A DNA stretch of 22,967 nucleotides, taken from an uncultured Bacteroidales bacterium. GTDB taxonomy: Bacteria; Bacteroidota; Bacteroidia; Bacteroidales; Lentimicrobiaceae. The notes under the pieces are model-generated. The model was not told the DNA's origin. It ran no database searches and saw only the letters and a list, made by a program, of their open reading frames with translations. Position 1 is the stretch's first letter, and every line of letters starts with the position of its first letter. Of the stretch, positions 9,517-17,004 are shown in pieces. The stretch spans positions 1-22,967 of the forward strand of contig CALCQV010000007.1 in the NCBI GenBank assembly GCA_937894795.1. The letters run 5' to 3'. Made by a program: the position numbers and the translations under genes.

Positions 9517-10521
9517 CTAGTGCAAAATTCTATATGCCATTTCCATCATAAGGTCAGGACCTGATGTAGAGCCAATATTTACGCCTTTGCTTTTGAGGTC
9601 AAACTCCCGGAGAATGGCGATAATTTCAATTAACTTTGAAGGAGAATAATTGCCCGCAGCCTTAGCATAATCACGTGCCATAAAAGGAGCCAATCCAAGG
9701 GCAGAGGCAATGGATCCCTGCGATTTATCATTCAGAGCAGCACAAATAAGCACCTTGGAGAAAAAACTATAGGTCATAGGTACTATTTTGACAAGTGGAT
9801 TTTCCTTAGGATTCGAGTTAAAGAAGTTGATAATCCTGTTGGCTTTTTCAATATTTCTGGATGCGAGTGCTTCCTGGAATTCAAAGAAATTATAATCCTT
9901 GCTTATACCGATATTCTTTTCTATAATTTCCTCAGTAATTGTGCTTCCTTTTGGAATGAGGATAAAAAGCTTGTTGATTTCATTGGCAACCTTTGACAGA
10001 TCGGTTCCAAGGAAATCGCCTAATAGTAAACTCGCTTTAGGATTAATACTATAACCTTTGGCAACTACATATTCGGTAATCCAACCAGATACCTTATCCT
10101 GATATATTCTACCCGATTCAAAATAGACACCCTTTTTATCAACCAGCTTTGCCAGTGCTTTGCGCTTATCGTACTTCTTGTGTTTATAACAGAGGACAAG
10201 AATGGTAGAAGAAAGTGGTTTTTCGACATAGGTACTAAGTTCGTCAAGAGACTTCATATCCTGAGCTTCCTTAACTATCACCACTTGAAACTGCGACATC
10301 ATGGGGAATCGTTTGGCATATTCAATCACCTTACTTACATCAGTATCGCGCCCATAAAGTATTGATTGATTGAATTCACGTTCATCTTCACTCAACACAT
10401 ACTCTTCAATATAATCTGAGATCAGGTCAATGTAATATGGTTCCTCACCGCAGAGCAGATATACAGGTGCCAGTGCTTTTTTGGAAATATCAGATATAAT
10501 CTTCTTATAATCAGAGGCCAT
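9517..10521 (-). CDS. holA: DNA polymerase III, delta subunit
   Basis: HolA is the clamp-loader subunit that opens the beta sliding clamp. The 334-residue length is normal. The N-terminal part (LAPVYLLCGEEPYYIDLI, about 16-33) is the typical start of the AAA+-like domain, which in delta lacks a working Walker A motif. The middle carries the DYNFFEFQEALASRN region that begins the collar domain. The C-terminal end (about 310-334) fits the conserved helical tail. The ATG at 10521 lies 7 nt after the amn stop, so the two genes are almost surely co-transcribed. It converges on the second acyl-CoA synthetase. Confidence 0.93.
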   Translation of the reverse strand: MASDYKKIISDISKKALAPVYLLCGEEPYYIDLISDYIEEYVLSEDEREFNQSILYGRDTDVSKVIEYAKRFPMMSQFQVVIVKEAQDMKSLDELSTYVEKPLSSTILVLCYKHKKYDKRKALAKLVDKKGVYFESGRIYQDKVSGWITEYVVAKGYSINPKASLLLGDFLGTDLSKVANEINKLFILIPKGSTITEEIIEKNIGISKDYNFFEFQEALASRNIEKANRIINFFNSNPKENPLVKIVPMTYSFFSKVLICAALNDKSQGSIASALGLAPFMARDYAKAAGNYSPSKLIEIIAILREFDLKSKGVNIGSTSGPDLMMEMAYRILH

Positions 10522-10528
10522 AACAGGT

Positions 10529-11299
10529 TTAGAAGCGGAGGTGTTTAACTGTAAGTCCGTTGTTGATCAATTGCTTGAGGGATTGAATTCCAATTTGTAG
10601 ATGTGTGTCAACAAACTTTTCCGTTACCATATTGTCACTAACTTCAGTTTTAATACCGGTTGAGATCATAGGTTGATCAGAAACCAATAAAAGTGCACCG
10701 GTAGGTATTTCATTATGGAAGCCAACAGAGAAGATGGTGGCAGTTTCCATATCAATTGCCATTGCTCTGATTGTTCTGAGATATTCCTTGAACACATCAT
10801 CGTGTTCCCACACCCGGCGGTTAGTGGTGTAGACGGTGCCTGTCCAGTAATCACGTCCATAGTCGCGAATGGCTGTTGAAGTAGCTTTCTGCAGGCTAAA
10901 AGCGGGGAGGGCAGGAACCTCCGAGGGGAAGTAGTCATTTGAAGTTCCTTCACCTCTGATGGCGGCAATTGGAAGAATAAGGTCACCCAACTCAGCTTTA
11001 CGTTTTAATCCTCCGCACTTTCCAAGGAAAAGAACTGCTTTTGGTTTGATGCTGCTCAACAAATCCATAATAGTTGCCGCATTAGCACTCCCCATGCCGA
11101 AATTGATAATGGTTATATCATCAGCGGTGGCACTGGGCATAGCGCGTGTTTGTCCCTTAATTTCAACATTATGCCAAGCGGCAAAAAGGTCAACATAATG
11201 CATGAAATTGGTTAGGAGTATATATTCGCCAAATTCATTCAGAGCGGTACCCGTGTAACGAGGTAACCAGTTCTCTGTTATTTCCTGTTTAGTCTTCAT
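10529..11299 (-). CDS. amn: AMP nucleosidase, Bacteroidota type
   Basis: The product is predicted to hydrolyse AMP to adenine and ribose 5-phosphate, balancing the adenylate pool. It belongs to the nucleoside phosphorylase superfamily: the INFGMGSANAATIMDLL block near 70-90 is the phosphate/ribose-binding loop, and AMAIDMETATIF carries the Met-x-Met-Glu substrate-binding motif. I place the start at the ATG at 11297-11299 (MKTKQEITENWLPRYTG, 256 residues). The frame stays open for six more codons to a TTG, but those would overlap the short leader after the -7 box at 11334-11341. It is first in an operon with holA. Confidence 0.9.
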   Translation of the reverse strand: MKTKQEITENWLPRYTGTALNEFGEYILLTNFMHYVDLFAAWHNVEIKGQTRAMPSATADDITIINFGMGSANAATIMDLLSSIKPKAVLFLGKCGGLKRKAELGDLILPIAAIRGEGTSNDYFPSEVPALPAFSLQKATSTAIRDYGRDYWTGTVYTTNRRVWEHDDVFKEYLRTIRAMAIDMETATIFSVGFHNEIPTGALLLVSDQPMISTGIKTEVSDNMVTEKFVDTHLQIGIQSLKQLINNGLTVKHLRF

Positions 11300-11333
11300 A
11301 AAATATATGGAATCCAATCAAGTTTATTTAAGG

Positions 11334-11358
11334 CAAATGTAGTCATTTTAGTAAAATG
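11334..11358 (-). promoter_or_regulatory. Promoter of amn-holA with an adjoining 15-bp palindrome
   Basis: On the minus strand TACATTTG (11341 to 11334) fits the TAnnTTTG -7 box, 35 nt before the amn ATG. Immediately upstream is a perfect palindrome, CATTTTA-G-TAAAATG at 11344-11358, placed where a repressor would block the spacer between -33 and -7. No clear -33 TTG is seen. The palindrome also lies about 50 nt upstream of the divergent gene at 11411, so one regulator could control both. That is inference. Confidence 0.5.
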
Positions 11359-11410
11359 TCGTAGTTTTATTGCACCATAATACCTTGTGTGACAAGCTGC
11401 CTATTAATCA

Positions 11411-11860
11411 ATGATAAAGCTTAATTTCCCTTCATCAGATTTACGAATCCGTGAGGTTAATAATCGTAAGGAAATCTTTGATCCTCTGCGAAAGAAGTTT
11501 GTTTTACTTACTAATGAAGAATGGGTTAGACAAAATCTAATCAGTTATCTTGCTACTGACAGGAAAGTGCCGTTATCAATGATGGCTTCTGAAAGGGGAC
11601 TGCTGGTTAACAATATGCCTAAAAGATTTGATTTACTCATATTCTCTACAGATGGGAATCCGCTGATGATTATAGAATGTAAAGCTCCGCATGTATCCGT
11701 TGATGAAGAAGTATTTTACCAGGCAGCACGTTATAACATTACCTTACAGGTTGAATATCTTCTGATAACAAACGGACTTGAACATCATTGCATTAAGATA
11801 AACTATGATACCGGCGAAACGAAATTCTTGAAAGAAATGCCTCTCTATCATGAATTGTGA
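11411..11860 (+). CDS. Orphan HsdR N-terminal-domain protein (PD-(D/E)XK nuclease fold)
   Basis: This 149-residue protein is a stand-alone version of the N-terminal nuclease domain found in type I restriction R subunits (HSDR_N_2 type). The frame reads from ATG at 11411. Catalytic-type residues are visible: Asp74 (KRFDLLIF) and Glu89/Lys91 in IECKAP, 15 residues later, followed by a Gln-containing helix (FYQAARYN). Nothing of the helicase or of HsdM/HsdS is nearby, so it is not a restriction system as such. It is divergent from amn-holA. From memory, similar small proteins are often found beside holA in Bacteroidales, which would suggest a housekeeping role in DNA processing, but its function is unknown. 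Confidence 0.85.
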   Translation: MIKLNFPSSDLRIREVNNRKEIFDPLRKKFVLLTNEEWVRQNLISYLATDRKVPLSMMASERGLLVNNMPKRFDLLIFSTDGNPLMIIECKAPHVSVDEEVFYQAARYNITLQVEYLLITNGLEHHCIKINYDTGETKFLKEMPLYHEL

Positions 11861-11950
11861 TAAAAGGGATTAGTCATAGTTAAATTGTGCAAAAGTGATT
11901 TGAATCTTGATTTTAATTATATAGCCAACCATAATCTAATAATTGAAAAC

Positions 11951-12361
11951 ATGAAGCCGACAAAGACTCTTAATTTGATTGGTATAATTCTACTATTTGT
12001 TACCGGTTTAAATGCACTTGCCGCCGGATTGTCAATGATAGTTGAGCCTTCAGGCAGGGGTTTGGGAATGACAGTGGAGAGTGTTTTACAACATTCACCT
12101 TTCCATAGCTTATTAATACCCGGCCTGACATTGTTCACTGCAATTGGATTATTCTGCATAATATCTGCAATATTCACCATCAGGAAATGGAAAAATTTTG
12201 ACTACCTGATTATGCTACAAGGAGTGATATTATTTGGATGGATTTTCTTTCAGGTAATTTTTCTGCGTCAGTTTAATTGGATGCATGCGACTTTTGGAAT
12301 TATTGGATTTTTTTTCTTTTGGTGGGGTACTTTACACCGGAGGATAAGGCAGCATTCATGA
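11951..12361 (+). CDS. Small four-helix integral membrane protein, function unknown
   Basis: I do not recognise a characterised family. Starting at the ATG at 11951 gives 136 residues (MKPTKTLNLIGIILL). The open frame extends upstream to a TTG at 11885, but that extension is polar and non-coding in appearance. Four hydrophobic segments are visible at about 8-30, 54-77, 85-105 and 111-128, the last very aromatic (FFFFWWG), with a basic C-terminus (HRRIRQHS). The loop between helices one and two holds EPSGRGLGMTVESVLQHSPF. It is 90 nt downstream of the nuclease-fold gene and may share its transcript. Confidence 0.68.
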   Translation: MKPTKTLNLIGIILLFVTGLNALAAGLSMIVEPSGRGLGMTVESVLQHSPFHSLLIPGLTLFTAIGLFCIISAIFTIRKWKNFDYLIMLQGVILFGWIFFQVIFLRQFNWMHATFGIIGFFFFWWGTLHRRIRQHS

Positions 12362-12396
12362 GCTGATAATTTTTTCAATAACAGATGGGAACAGGC

Positions 12397-12443
12397 TTAA
12401 CTGATATTAACTTTACAGAATAAAGTTTACTATTGTCAGTTAA
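12397..12443. repeat. Nested inverted repeat (47 nt)
   Basis: Outer arms TTAACTGA (12397-12404) and TCAGTTAA (12436-12443) are perfect complements. Inside them AACTTTA (12409-12415) and TAAAGTT (12421-12427) form a second perfect stem with a 5-nt loop. It follows the stop of the four-helix protein by 35 nt and precedes the transposase fragment. It has no T tail, so it is a weak candidate for an intrinsic terminator. It could be a remnant of a small mobile element or an RNA hairpin. Confidence 0.5.
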
Positions 12444-12522
12444 TCCTAAATGCCATTTTAAAGATATAAAATATAAGGTAATTGGTCATAATTTGGTACC
12501 ACACGCCAAAGATACCTAAAAG

Positions 12523-12900
12523 ATGAATGTAAAATCGTTTCACCAGTTAATACGCTCAGACAAATCAGCTTGGGCGTACCTCAAGAAGTACTGCTGGCCT
12601 GACAACGAGATCACCTGTCCCAAGTGCGGAGCTGCCAACCTTTACGAGATTCAAAATTGGCGCTACAAGTGTTCATCTTGCAGGTACACTTTTACCGACT
12701 ACTCTATGCGGTGGGTCGGAATGTTACGCCTTAAACCTCAGGAGCTTCTTTGGTTGATCAAACTGTTCGTTATGGAGCAGACGGCTTTTCAAACTTCGAA
12801 GGAACTGAACATCGCCTACGGAACTACTCTTGGAGCCTACTCCTTAATCAGGCGAAGCCTAACATCTGGCAGGTGCCACGGCAAAGTGAGTTGTGAGTAG
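12523..12900 (+). pseudogene. IS1595-type transposase, 5' fragment (zinc ribbon and helical part)
   Basis: The 125-residue frame has the zinc ribbon of IS1595-family transposases: Cys32, Cys35, Cys50 and Cys53 in TCPKCG...KCSSCRYTFTDYS, followed by the family-like MRWVGMLRL block and a helix-turn-helix-like stretch up to about residue 112. Full-length relatives are near 270-310 residues, so over half is missing, including the DDE catalytic core. The end, GRCHGKVSCE, looks like the family's region just before the first catalytic Asp (usually like GxVExDE), and then runs into a GTGAGTAGTGAG repeat that supplies the stop. Codons are more GC-rich than in neighbouring genes, consistent with transfer. 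Confidence 0.82.
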
Positions 12901-12994
12901 TGAGTAGTGAGGGTGAGCTTGGCGTCAGAAACCGGGAACAAGAGCAAACAAGGATAAACAAAGAGAAGTAGTGAGTTGTGAGTAGTGCGTTGAG
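12885..12994. repeat. Low-complexity GTGAGTAGTGAG repeat block with an 18-nt direct repeat
   Basis: The string AGTGAGTTGTGAGTAGTG occurs at 12885-12902 and again at 12970-12987, 85 nt apart. Each copy is flanked by further partial GTGAGTAGTGAG units. The first copy forms the end and stop codon of the transposase fragment. The second ends 50 nt before the ABC operon start. The 67 nt between the copies holds nothing recognisable. Confidence 0.8.
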
Positions 12995-13006
12995 AAAATT
13001 CGTATA

Positions 13007-13026
13007 TTGCTGAGAAATATCAGCAA
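13007..13026 (+). promoter_or_regulatory. Perfect 7-bp inverted repeat just upstream of the LolA-like gene
   Basis: TTGCTGA (13007-13013) and TCAGCAA (13020-13026) are perfect complements around a 6-nt loop, ending 11 nt before the ATG at 13038. The right arm runs into AAAAGG, a plausible ribosome binding site. It could be a regulator site or an RNA hairpin that affects translation. No confident -7/-33 promoter was found around it. Confidence 0.45.
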
Positions 13027-13037
13027 AAGGTATAGCT

Positions 13038-13808
13038 ATGTTAAAAAAAATATTGGTATTACTAGCAGTTTTTTTATCTTGTTCCTTAGTTAACAGCTAT
13101 GCTCAAAAGCTTACAGCAAAGGAAATTATTAAAAAATCAGATGATAAAGCCAGAGGGTTGTTAAGCCAGGGAGAAATGACAATGACCATTGTGCGGCCCG
13201 ACTGGTCACGTTCTTTTACCATGAAGAGCTGGGAAAAAGGAGGCGATTATGCGCTGATACTAATTACTTCACCTGCTAAAGATAAAGGACAGGTATTTTT
13301 AAAGATTAAGTCGGATATGTGGAACTGGGTTTCATCCATTGAAAGAATGATAAAGATACCCCCTTCAATGATGATGCAATCATGGATGGGTTCTGATTTT
13401 ACAAATGATGATCTTGTAAAGGAATCATCCATTGTAAACGACTATGATCATAAGCTTTTGGGTAAGGACACTTTAAGAGGACATGTGTGTTACAAATTAG
13501 AGCTTATCCCTCATTTTGATGCTGCCGTTACCTGGGGAAAAGTTATAATGTGGATAACGGTTGATGGTTTCAATCAATGGAGTGCTGAGTTTTATGATGA
13601 AGATATGACCCTAGTCAATGTGTTGACAGCTTCTGAAATAAAGAAAATGGGCGACAGGGAAATTCCTACCGTACTTGAAATTGTTCCCGTTGATAAAAAG
13701 GGGACAAAAACAGTACTTGTAACCAAAAGTATAGTCTTCAATAAACCGATCGACAACTCTTTTTTCTCGCAGCAAAATATGAAGAGAATCAGTCAAACTG
13801 CTAAGTAG
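13038..13808 (+). CDS. Periplasmic outer-membrane lipoprotein-sorting-like protein (LolA-like fold)
   Basis: This 256-residue protein begins with a clear signal peptide (MLKKILVLLAVFLSC... cleaved near NSYA-Q). The mature part resembles the LolA-like 'outer membrane lipoprotein-sorting protein' family (PF17131 type): the opening KEIIKKSDDKARG, the SFTMKSWEKGGDYALILITSP strand pair, and a WVSSIERMIKIPPSMM segment. Such proteins have an incomplete beta-barrel that shields a lipid or acyl chain while it crosses the periplasm. It is the first gene of a tight operon, 7 nt before two FtsX-type permeases, so it is likely the periplasmic carrier for that transporter. True lipoprotein carriage is not proven; the housekeeping LolA would be elsewhere. 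Confidence 0.85.
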   Translation: MLKKILVLLAVFLSCSLVNSYAQKLTAKEIIKKSDDKARGLLSQGEMTMTIVRPDWSRSFTMKSWEKGGDYALILITSPAKDKGQVFLKIKSDMWNWVSSIERMIKIPPSMMMQSWMGSDFTNDDLVKESSIVNDYDHKLLGKDTLRGHVCYKLELIPHFDAAVTWGKVIMWITVDGFNQWSAEFYDEDMTLVNVLTASEIKKMGDREIPTVLEIVPVDKKGTKTVLVTKSIVFNKPIDNSFFSQQNMKRISQTAK

Positions 13809-13815
13809 TAATATC

Positions 13816-15036
13816 ATGGTAGATTATTTGAAGCTTGCCTGGAGAAATATCTGGAGGAATAAACGAAGAACGCTTATTACCATAGCCTCCATTTTCTTTG
13901 GCGTGCTTTTGTCATCATTCATGAGCTCAATGCAGGAAGGCTCATACGCTCAATATATTACAACAATCGTTAATTCATACTCGGGTCATCTCCAGATTCA
14001 TAAAAGAGGATACTGGGATGATAAGGTCATCAATAACTCAATGAAATTTGATGGTACCCTTACGTCAAAGATCGCTAAAGTTAAAGACATTACCTTCTAT
14101 ACTCCCCGCCTTGAGAGTTACGCATTGGCATCCACAGATGAATTTACAAAAGGGGTGATGGTAATGGGTATAGATCCCGAAACAGAAAATGATTTAACCA
14201 GTATTTCGATAAAAATAAAGGAAGGCCGGTATCTTGAAGACCATGATGGTGGTGTACTTCTGGGAAGTGCACTGGCAAAGTTTCTTAAGCTTTCAGTGAA
14301 TGACACTCTCGTGTTGCTAGGACAAGGTTATCACGGCACGAGTGCGGCCGGCAAATATACTGTTAAAGGCATTGTAAAGCAACCTGCCCCTGAACTGGAC
14401 AGGCTGCTCGTATATATGGATATTCACACCGCCCAGGACCTGTTCTCCATGCAGGGAATGGTAACATCGGTGGTAATTATGGTAAATGACAATGATAAAG
14501 TGGCTCCTGTTAAGGATAAACTTGAGGGTTTGACGGGCAGTGAAGAAGAGGTGATGGACTGGAAGGAAATGAACAGTTTGCTGTTAAAACAAATAGAGAG
14601 CGACCGCTCTTCGGGAAACATTATGAAAGGTGTTCTCTATATGATCATCACTTTCGGCATCCTAAGCACGATCATGATGATGATGGCCGAAAGGAAGAAA
14701 GAGTTTGGTGTCCTGATTGCCGTTGGAATGAAGAAATACAAATTAATCATCATGCTGGTACTGGAAATTGTATTTATTGGAATGGCTGGTGTAATTACCG
14801 GAATCATGGGCAGCATTCCGCTAATTTATTACTATTTGCATAATCCCATCCCTCTTACCGGTCAGGCCGGAGAGATGATGTTACAAATGGGATTTGAACC
14901 TGCTATGTTCTTCTCCATGGCACCTTCAATATTCTATTACCAGGCTTTGATAATTTTTGTCTTTACAATATTAATTGGGTTATATCCTGTATATAATATC
15001 AGCAGGTTGAAAATTATGAGCGCCATCAGAAACTAA
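13816..15036 (+). CDS. ABC transporter permease, FtsX/MacB (LolC/E) type, first copy
   Basis: The 406-residue protein has the LolC/LolE/MacB layout: a cytoplasmic start with LAWRNIWRNKRRT, a first membrane helix at about 20-40, a large periplasmic domain (MacB-PCD type) at about 45-265, and three C-terminal helices around 270-295, 320-345 and 375-400. The last region carries the family-like ERKKEFGVLIAVGMKK coupling motif. It should form an inner-membrane heterodimer with the next gene and work by mechanotransmission, extracting or pushing a substrate at the periplasmic side. It starts 7 nt after the LolA-like gene and ends 10 nt before its partner. Confidence 0.92.
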   Translation: MVDYLKLAWRNIWRNKRRTLITIASIFFGVLLSSFMSSMQEGSYAQYITTIVNSYSGHLQIHKRGYWDDKVINNSMKFDGTLTSKIAKVKDITFYTPRLESYALASTDEFTKGVMVMGIDPETENDLTSISIKIKEGRYLEDHDGGVLLGSALAKFLKLSVNDTLVLLGQGYHGTSAAGKYTVKGIVKQPAPELDRLLVYMDIHTAQDLFSMQGMVTSVVIMVNDNDKVAPVKDKLEGLTGSEEEVMDWKEMNSLLLKQIESDRSSGNIMKGVLYMIITFGILSTIMMMMAERKKEFGVLIAVGMKKYKLIIMLVLEIVFIGMAGVITGIMGSIPLIYYYLHNPIPLTGQAGEMMLQMGFEPAMFFSMAPSIFYYQALIIFVFTILIGLYPVYNISRLKIMSAIRN

Positions 15037-15046
15037 AAAAGTAGTT

Positions 15047-16261
15047 ATGATTTTTATCCTTGCATGGAAGAACATCTGGCGTAACCAACTAAGAAGCATT
15101 GTTGTGATTACGGCAATCACCCTTGGGGTTTTTGCAGGTGTCTTTTTAATAGCCTTTATGAATGGGATGGTTGACGACCGCATTAATTCTGTTATCCGCA
15201 CAGAAATTTCCCATATTCAGGTTCATAAACCCGGTTTTGAGAATAACCTGGAGTTTTCTATGCGAATGGAAGATTCAGATAGTATCCTTCAGATCATAAA
15301 TCATACAAAAGACATTGAAGCTGTAAGTAAACGAATCGTCATCAGTTCAATGGTGGCTTCTTCCGAAACAAGTACGGGTGTTAAAATAACAGGAGTTATT
15401 CCCGCTGATGAAAAGAGGGTAACCAACATCAGCACAAAAATAACCGAAGGAACATACTTTGAAGGAAGTGTTAAAAATCCGGTTATAATTGGTCTTAAAC
15501 TAGCTGAAAAACTTAACGTTAAGCTTAAGAATAAAATAATCATTACTATTCAGGATGTCAATAAAAATATCACCAGTGGTGCTTTTCGTATTGTTGGAAT
15601 TTTTGAAACAGATAATGATATGTACGAAGAAGCAAATATTTTTGTCCGGTATGATGATATTTGCCGCCTCAGTGGCATCGATAGAACCGAAGCTCACGAA
15701 ATAGCCATACTGCTGGATAAAAATGAAAGTACGACACAGGTACAACAGGAGTTTAAAAAAAGGTTACCACAGTTAGAGGTGGAAGCCTGGACTGAACTCA
15801 GTCCTGAAGCCGGATACCTTGTAAGTGCCATGAACCAGTATATGTACATTTTTATCCTTATTATCCTTCTTGCATTATGCTTTAGTATAATCAATACTAT
15901 GCTCATGGTGGTAATTGAGAGGGTAAGGGAATTAGGCATGCTGATAGCTGTTGGCATGAGCAGGATAAGGGTGTTTTTTATGATTATGCTTGAAACTGTT
16001 TACCTCTCTTTAACGGGAGGACTGATTGGGATCATAATTGGCTATTTTATCTGTAAACACCTGGAAGCAGCAGGCCTGGACCTGTATTTCTGGAAAGAGG
16101 CCTTTTCCAGTGTCGGTTATTCCTCATTGATCTATCCGGTCATTGATTTTAAGATGCTCCTGTTTACTACGCTGATGGTAATACTCACAGGTATGTTTTC
16201 ATCACTTTATCCGGCTTATAAGGCTTTAAAACTAAACCCCGCGGATTCAACCAGAATATAA
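15047..16261 (+). CDS. ABC transporter permease, FtsX/MacB (LolC/E) type, second copy
   Basis: At 404 residues this has the same plan as its upstream neighbour: LAWKNIWRNQLRS at the start, one N-terminal helix (about 18-38), a periplasmic domain, then three helices after about residue 260. ERVRELGMLIAVGMSRIR is the conserved coupling segment facing the ATPase. The two permeases are clearly paralogous but well diverged in the periplasmic domain, as in LolC/LolE pairs, which supports a heterodimer with split roles. It ends 22 nt before the ATPase gene. Confidence 0.92.
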   Translation: MIFILAWKNIWRNQLRSIVVITAITLGVFAGVFLIAFMNGMVDDRINSVIRTEISHIQVHKPGFENNLEFSMRMEDSDSILQIINHTKDIEAVSKRIVISSMVASSETSTGVKITGVIPADEKRVTNISTKITEGTYFEGSVKNPVIIGLKLAEKLNVKLKNKIIITIQDVNKNITSGAFRIVGIFETDNDMYEEANIFVRYDDICRLSGIDRTEAHEIAILLDKNESTTQVQQEFKKRLPQLEVEAWTELSPEAGYLVSAMNQYMYIFILIILLALCFSIINTMLMVVIERVRELGMLIAVGMSRIRVFFMIMLETVYLSLTGGLIGIIIGYFICKHLEAAGLDLYFWKEAFSSVGYSSLIYPVIDFKMLLFTTLMVILTGMFSSLYPAYKALKLNPADSTRI

Positions 16262-16283
16262 TAATACTATTAAAAGCAGCAAC

Positions 16284-16970
16284 ATGGATATCATTGAGGT
16301 TAAGGAAATATACAAGACTTATGATAAAGATTCAGTACCTGTACACGCATTGAACGGCATCAGCATTACTTTTAAGGAAGGCGAATTTGCTGCTATTGTC
16401 GGGCCTTCAGGCTCTGGTAAAACAACACTGCTCAATATAATTGGAGGACTGGATGAACCCACCCGGGGAGTTGTCATGATAAATGGTGTCAACATCACTG
16501 CTTTGAGCAGCAGAAAAAAAACGCAGTTCCGTCTGGAAAACATAGGTTTCGTTTTTCAGGCCTACAATCTTATTCCTGTAATGACTGCCAAAGAGAATGT
16601 TGAATTTATCATGTTCCTGCAGGGAAAAGACAAAAAAGAAAGAGAGAAAAGAACCAGCGAACTATTGGAGGCAGTTGGTTTATCTGAAAGAATTAACAGC
16701 AGACCCAATAAACTTTCTGGAGGCCAGCAGCAGCGGGTGGCTGTTGCAAGATCACTGGCATCAAAGCCCAAATTCGTACTTGCCGATGAACCTACCGCTA
16801 ACCTTGATAGTAAGTCAACAGAGAACTTACTGGAAATAATGGAACAACTCAATCAGAAAGAAAACACTACATTTATTTTCTCCACCCATGATGCCCGCGT
16901 GGTTAATAAAGCCAGGAGAGTGATAACAATTGAGGATGGGAGGATCATTTCTGATATAACCAATCGCTAG
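16284..16970 (+). CDS. ABC transporter ATP-binding protein, LolD/MacB type
   Basis: This 228-residue ATPase has every canonical motif: Walker A GPSGSGKTT at 40-48, Q-loop in FVFQAYNL, signature LSGGQQQR from 144, Walker B ending in Asp168-Glu169 (LADEPTANLD), and the switch His202 (STHD). The length and the PTANLDS sequence are those of the LolD/MacB/FtsE branch, which pairs with FtsX-type permeases like the two genes just upstream. It is cytoplasmic and drives the transporter. Its TAG stop overlaps the first bases of an intrinsic terminator hairpin. Confidence 0.95.
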   Translation: MDIIEVKEIYKTYDKDSVPVHALNGISITFKEGEFAAIVGPSGSGKTTLLNIIGGLDEPTRGVVMINGVNITALSSRKKTQFRLENIGFVFQAYNLIPVMTAKENVEFIMFLQGKDKKEREKRTSELLEAVGLSERINSRPNKLSGGQQQRVAVARSLASKPKFVLADEPTANLDSKSTENLLEIMEQLNQKENTTFIFSTHDARVVNKARRVITIEDGRIISDITNR

Positions 16971-16992
16971 CAGGTTCCCTGCTTTCTTTTTT
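16969..16992 (+). terminator. Intrinsic terminator between the ATPase and beta-barrel genes
   Basis: AGCAGG (16969-16974), loop TTC, and CCTGCT (16978-16983) form a perfect 6-bp stem, followed directly by TTCTTTTTT (16984-16992). This is textbook Rho-independent form. It sits inside the operon, before the last gene, so it may be a partial terminator that lowers expression of the outer-membrane component relative to the transporter. Confidence 0.7.
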
Positions 16993-17004
16993 GAAACAAA
17001 AGTG

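Noticed and set aside
10529..11317. Longer amn start at 11317 (TTG codon, six extra residues)
   Set aside because: The ATG at 11299 matches the family's usual N-terminus and leaves a normal leader after the -7 box; the extra codons are not supported.
11411..11860. Type I restriction-modification system
   Set aside because: Only the small nuclease domain is present; no helicase, methylase or specificity subunit is in the window.
11885..11950. TTG start at 11885 for the four-helix protein
   Set aside because: The added 22 residues are polar and lack coding character; ATG at 11951 leads straight into the first helix.
12885..12994. Possible CRISPR-like repeats
   Set aside because: Only two copies of an 18-nt low-complexity string, no regular spacers and no cas genes.
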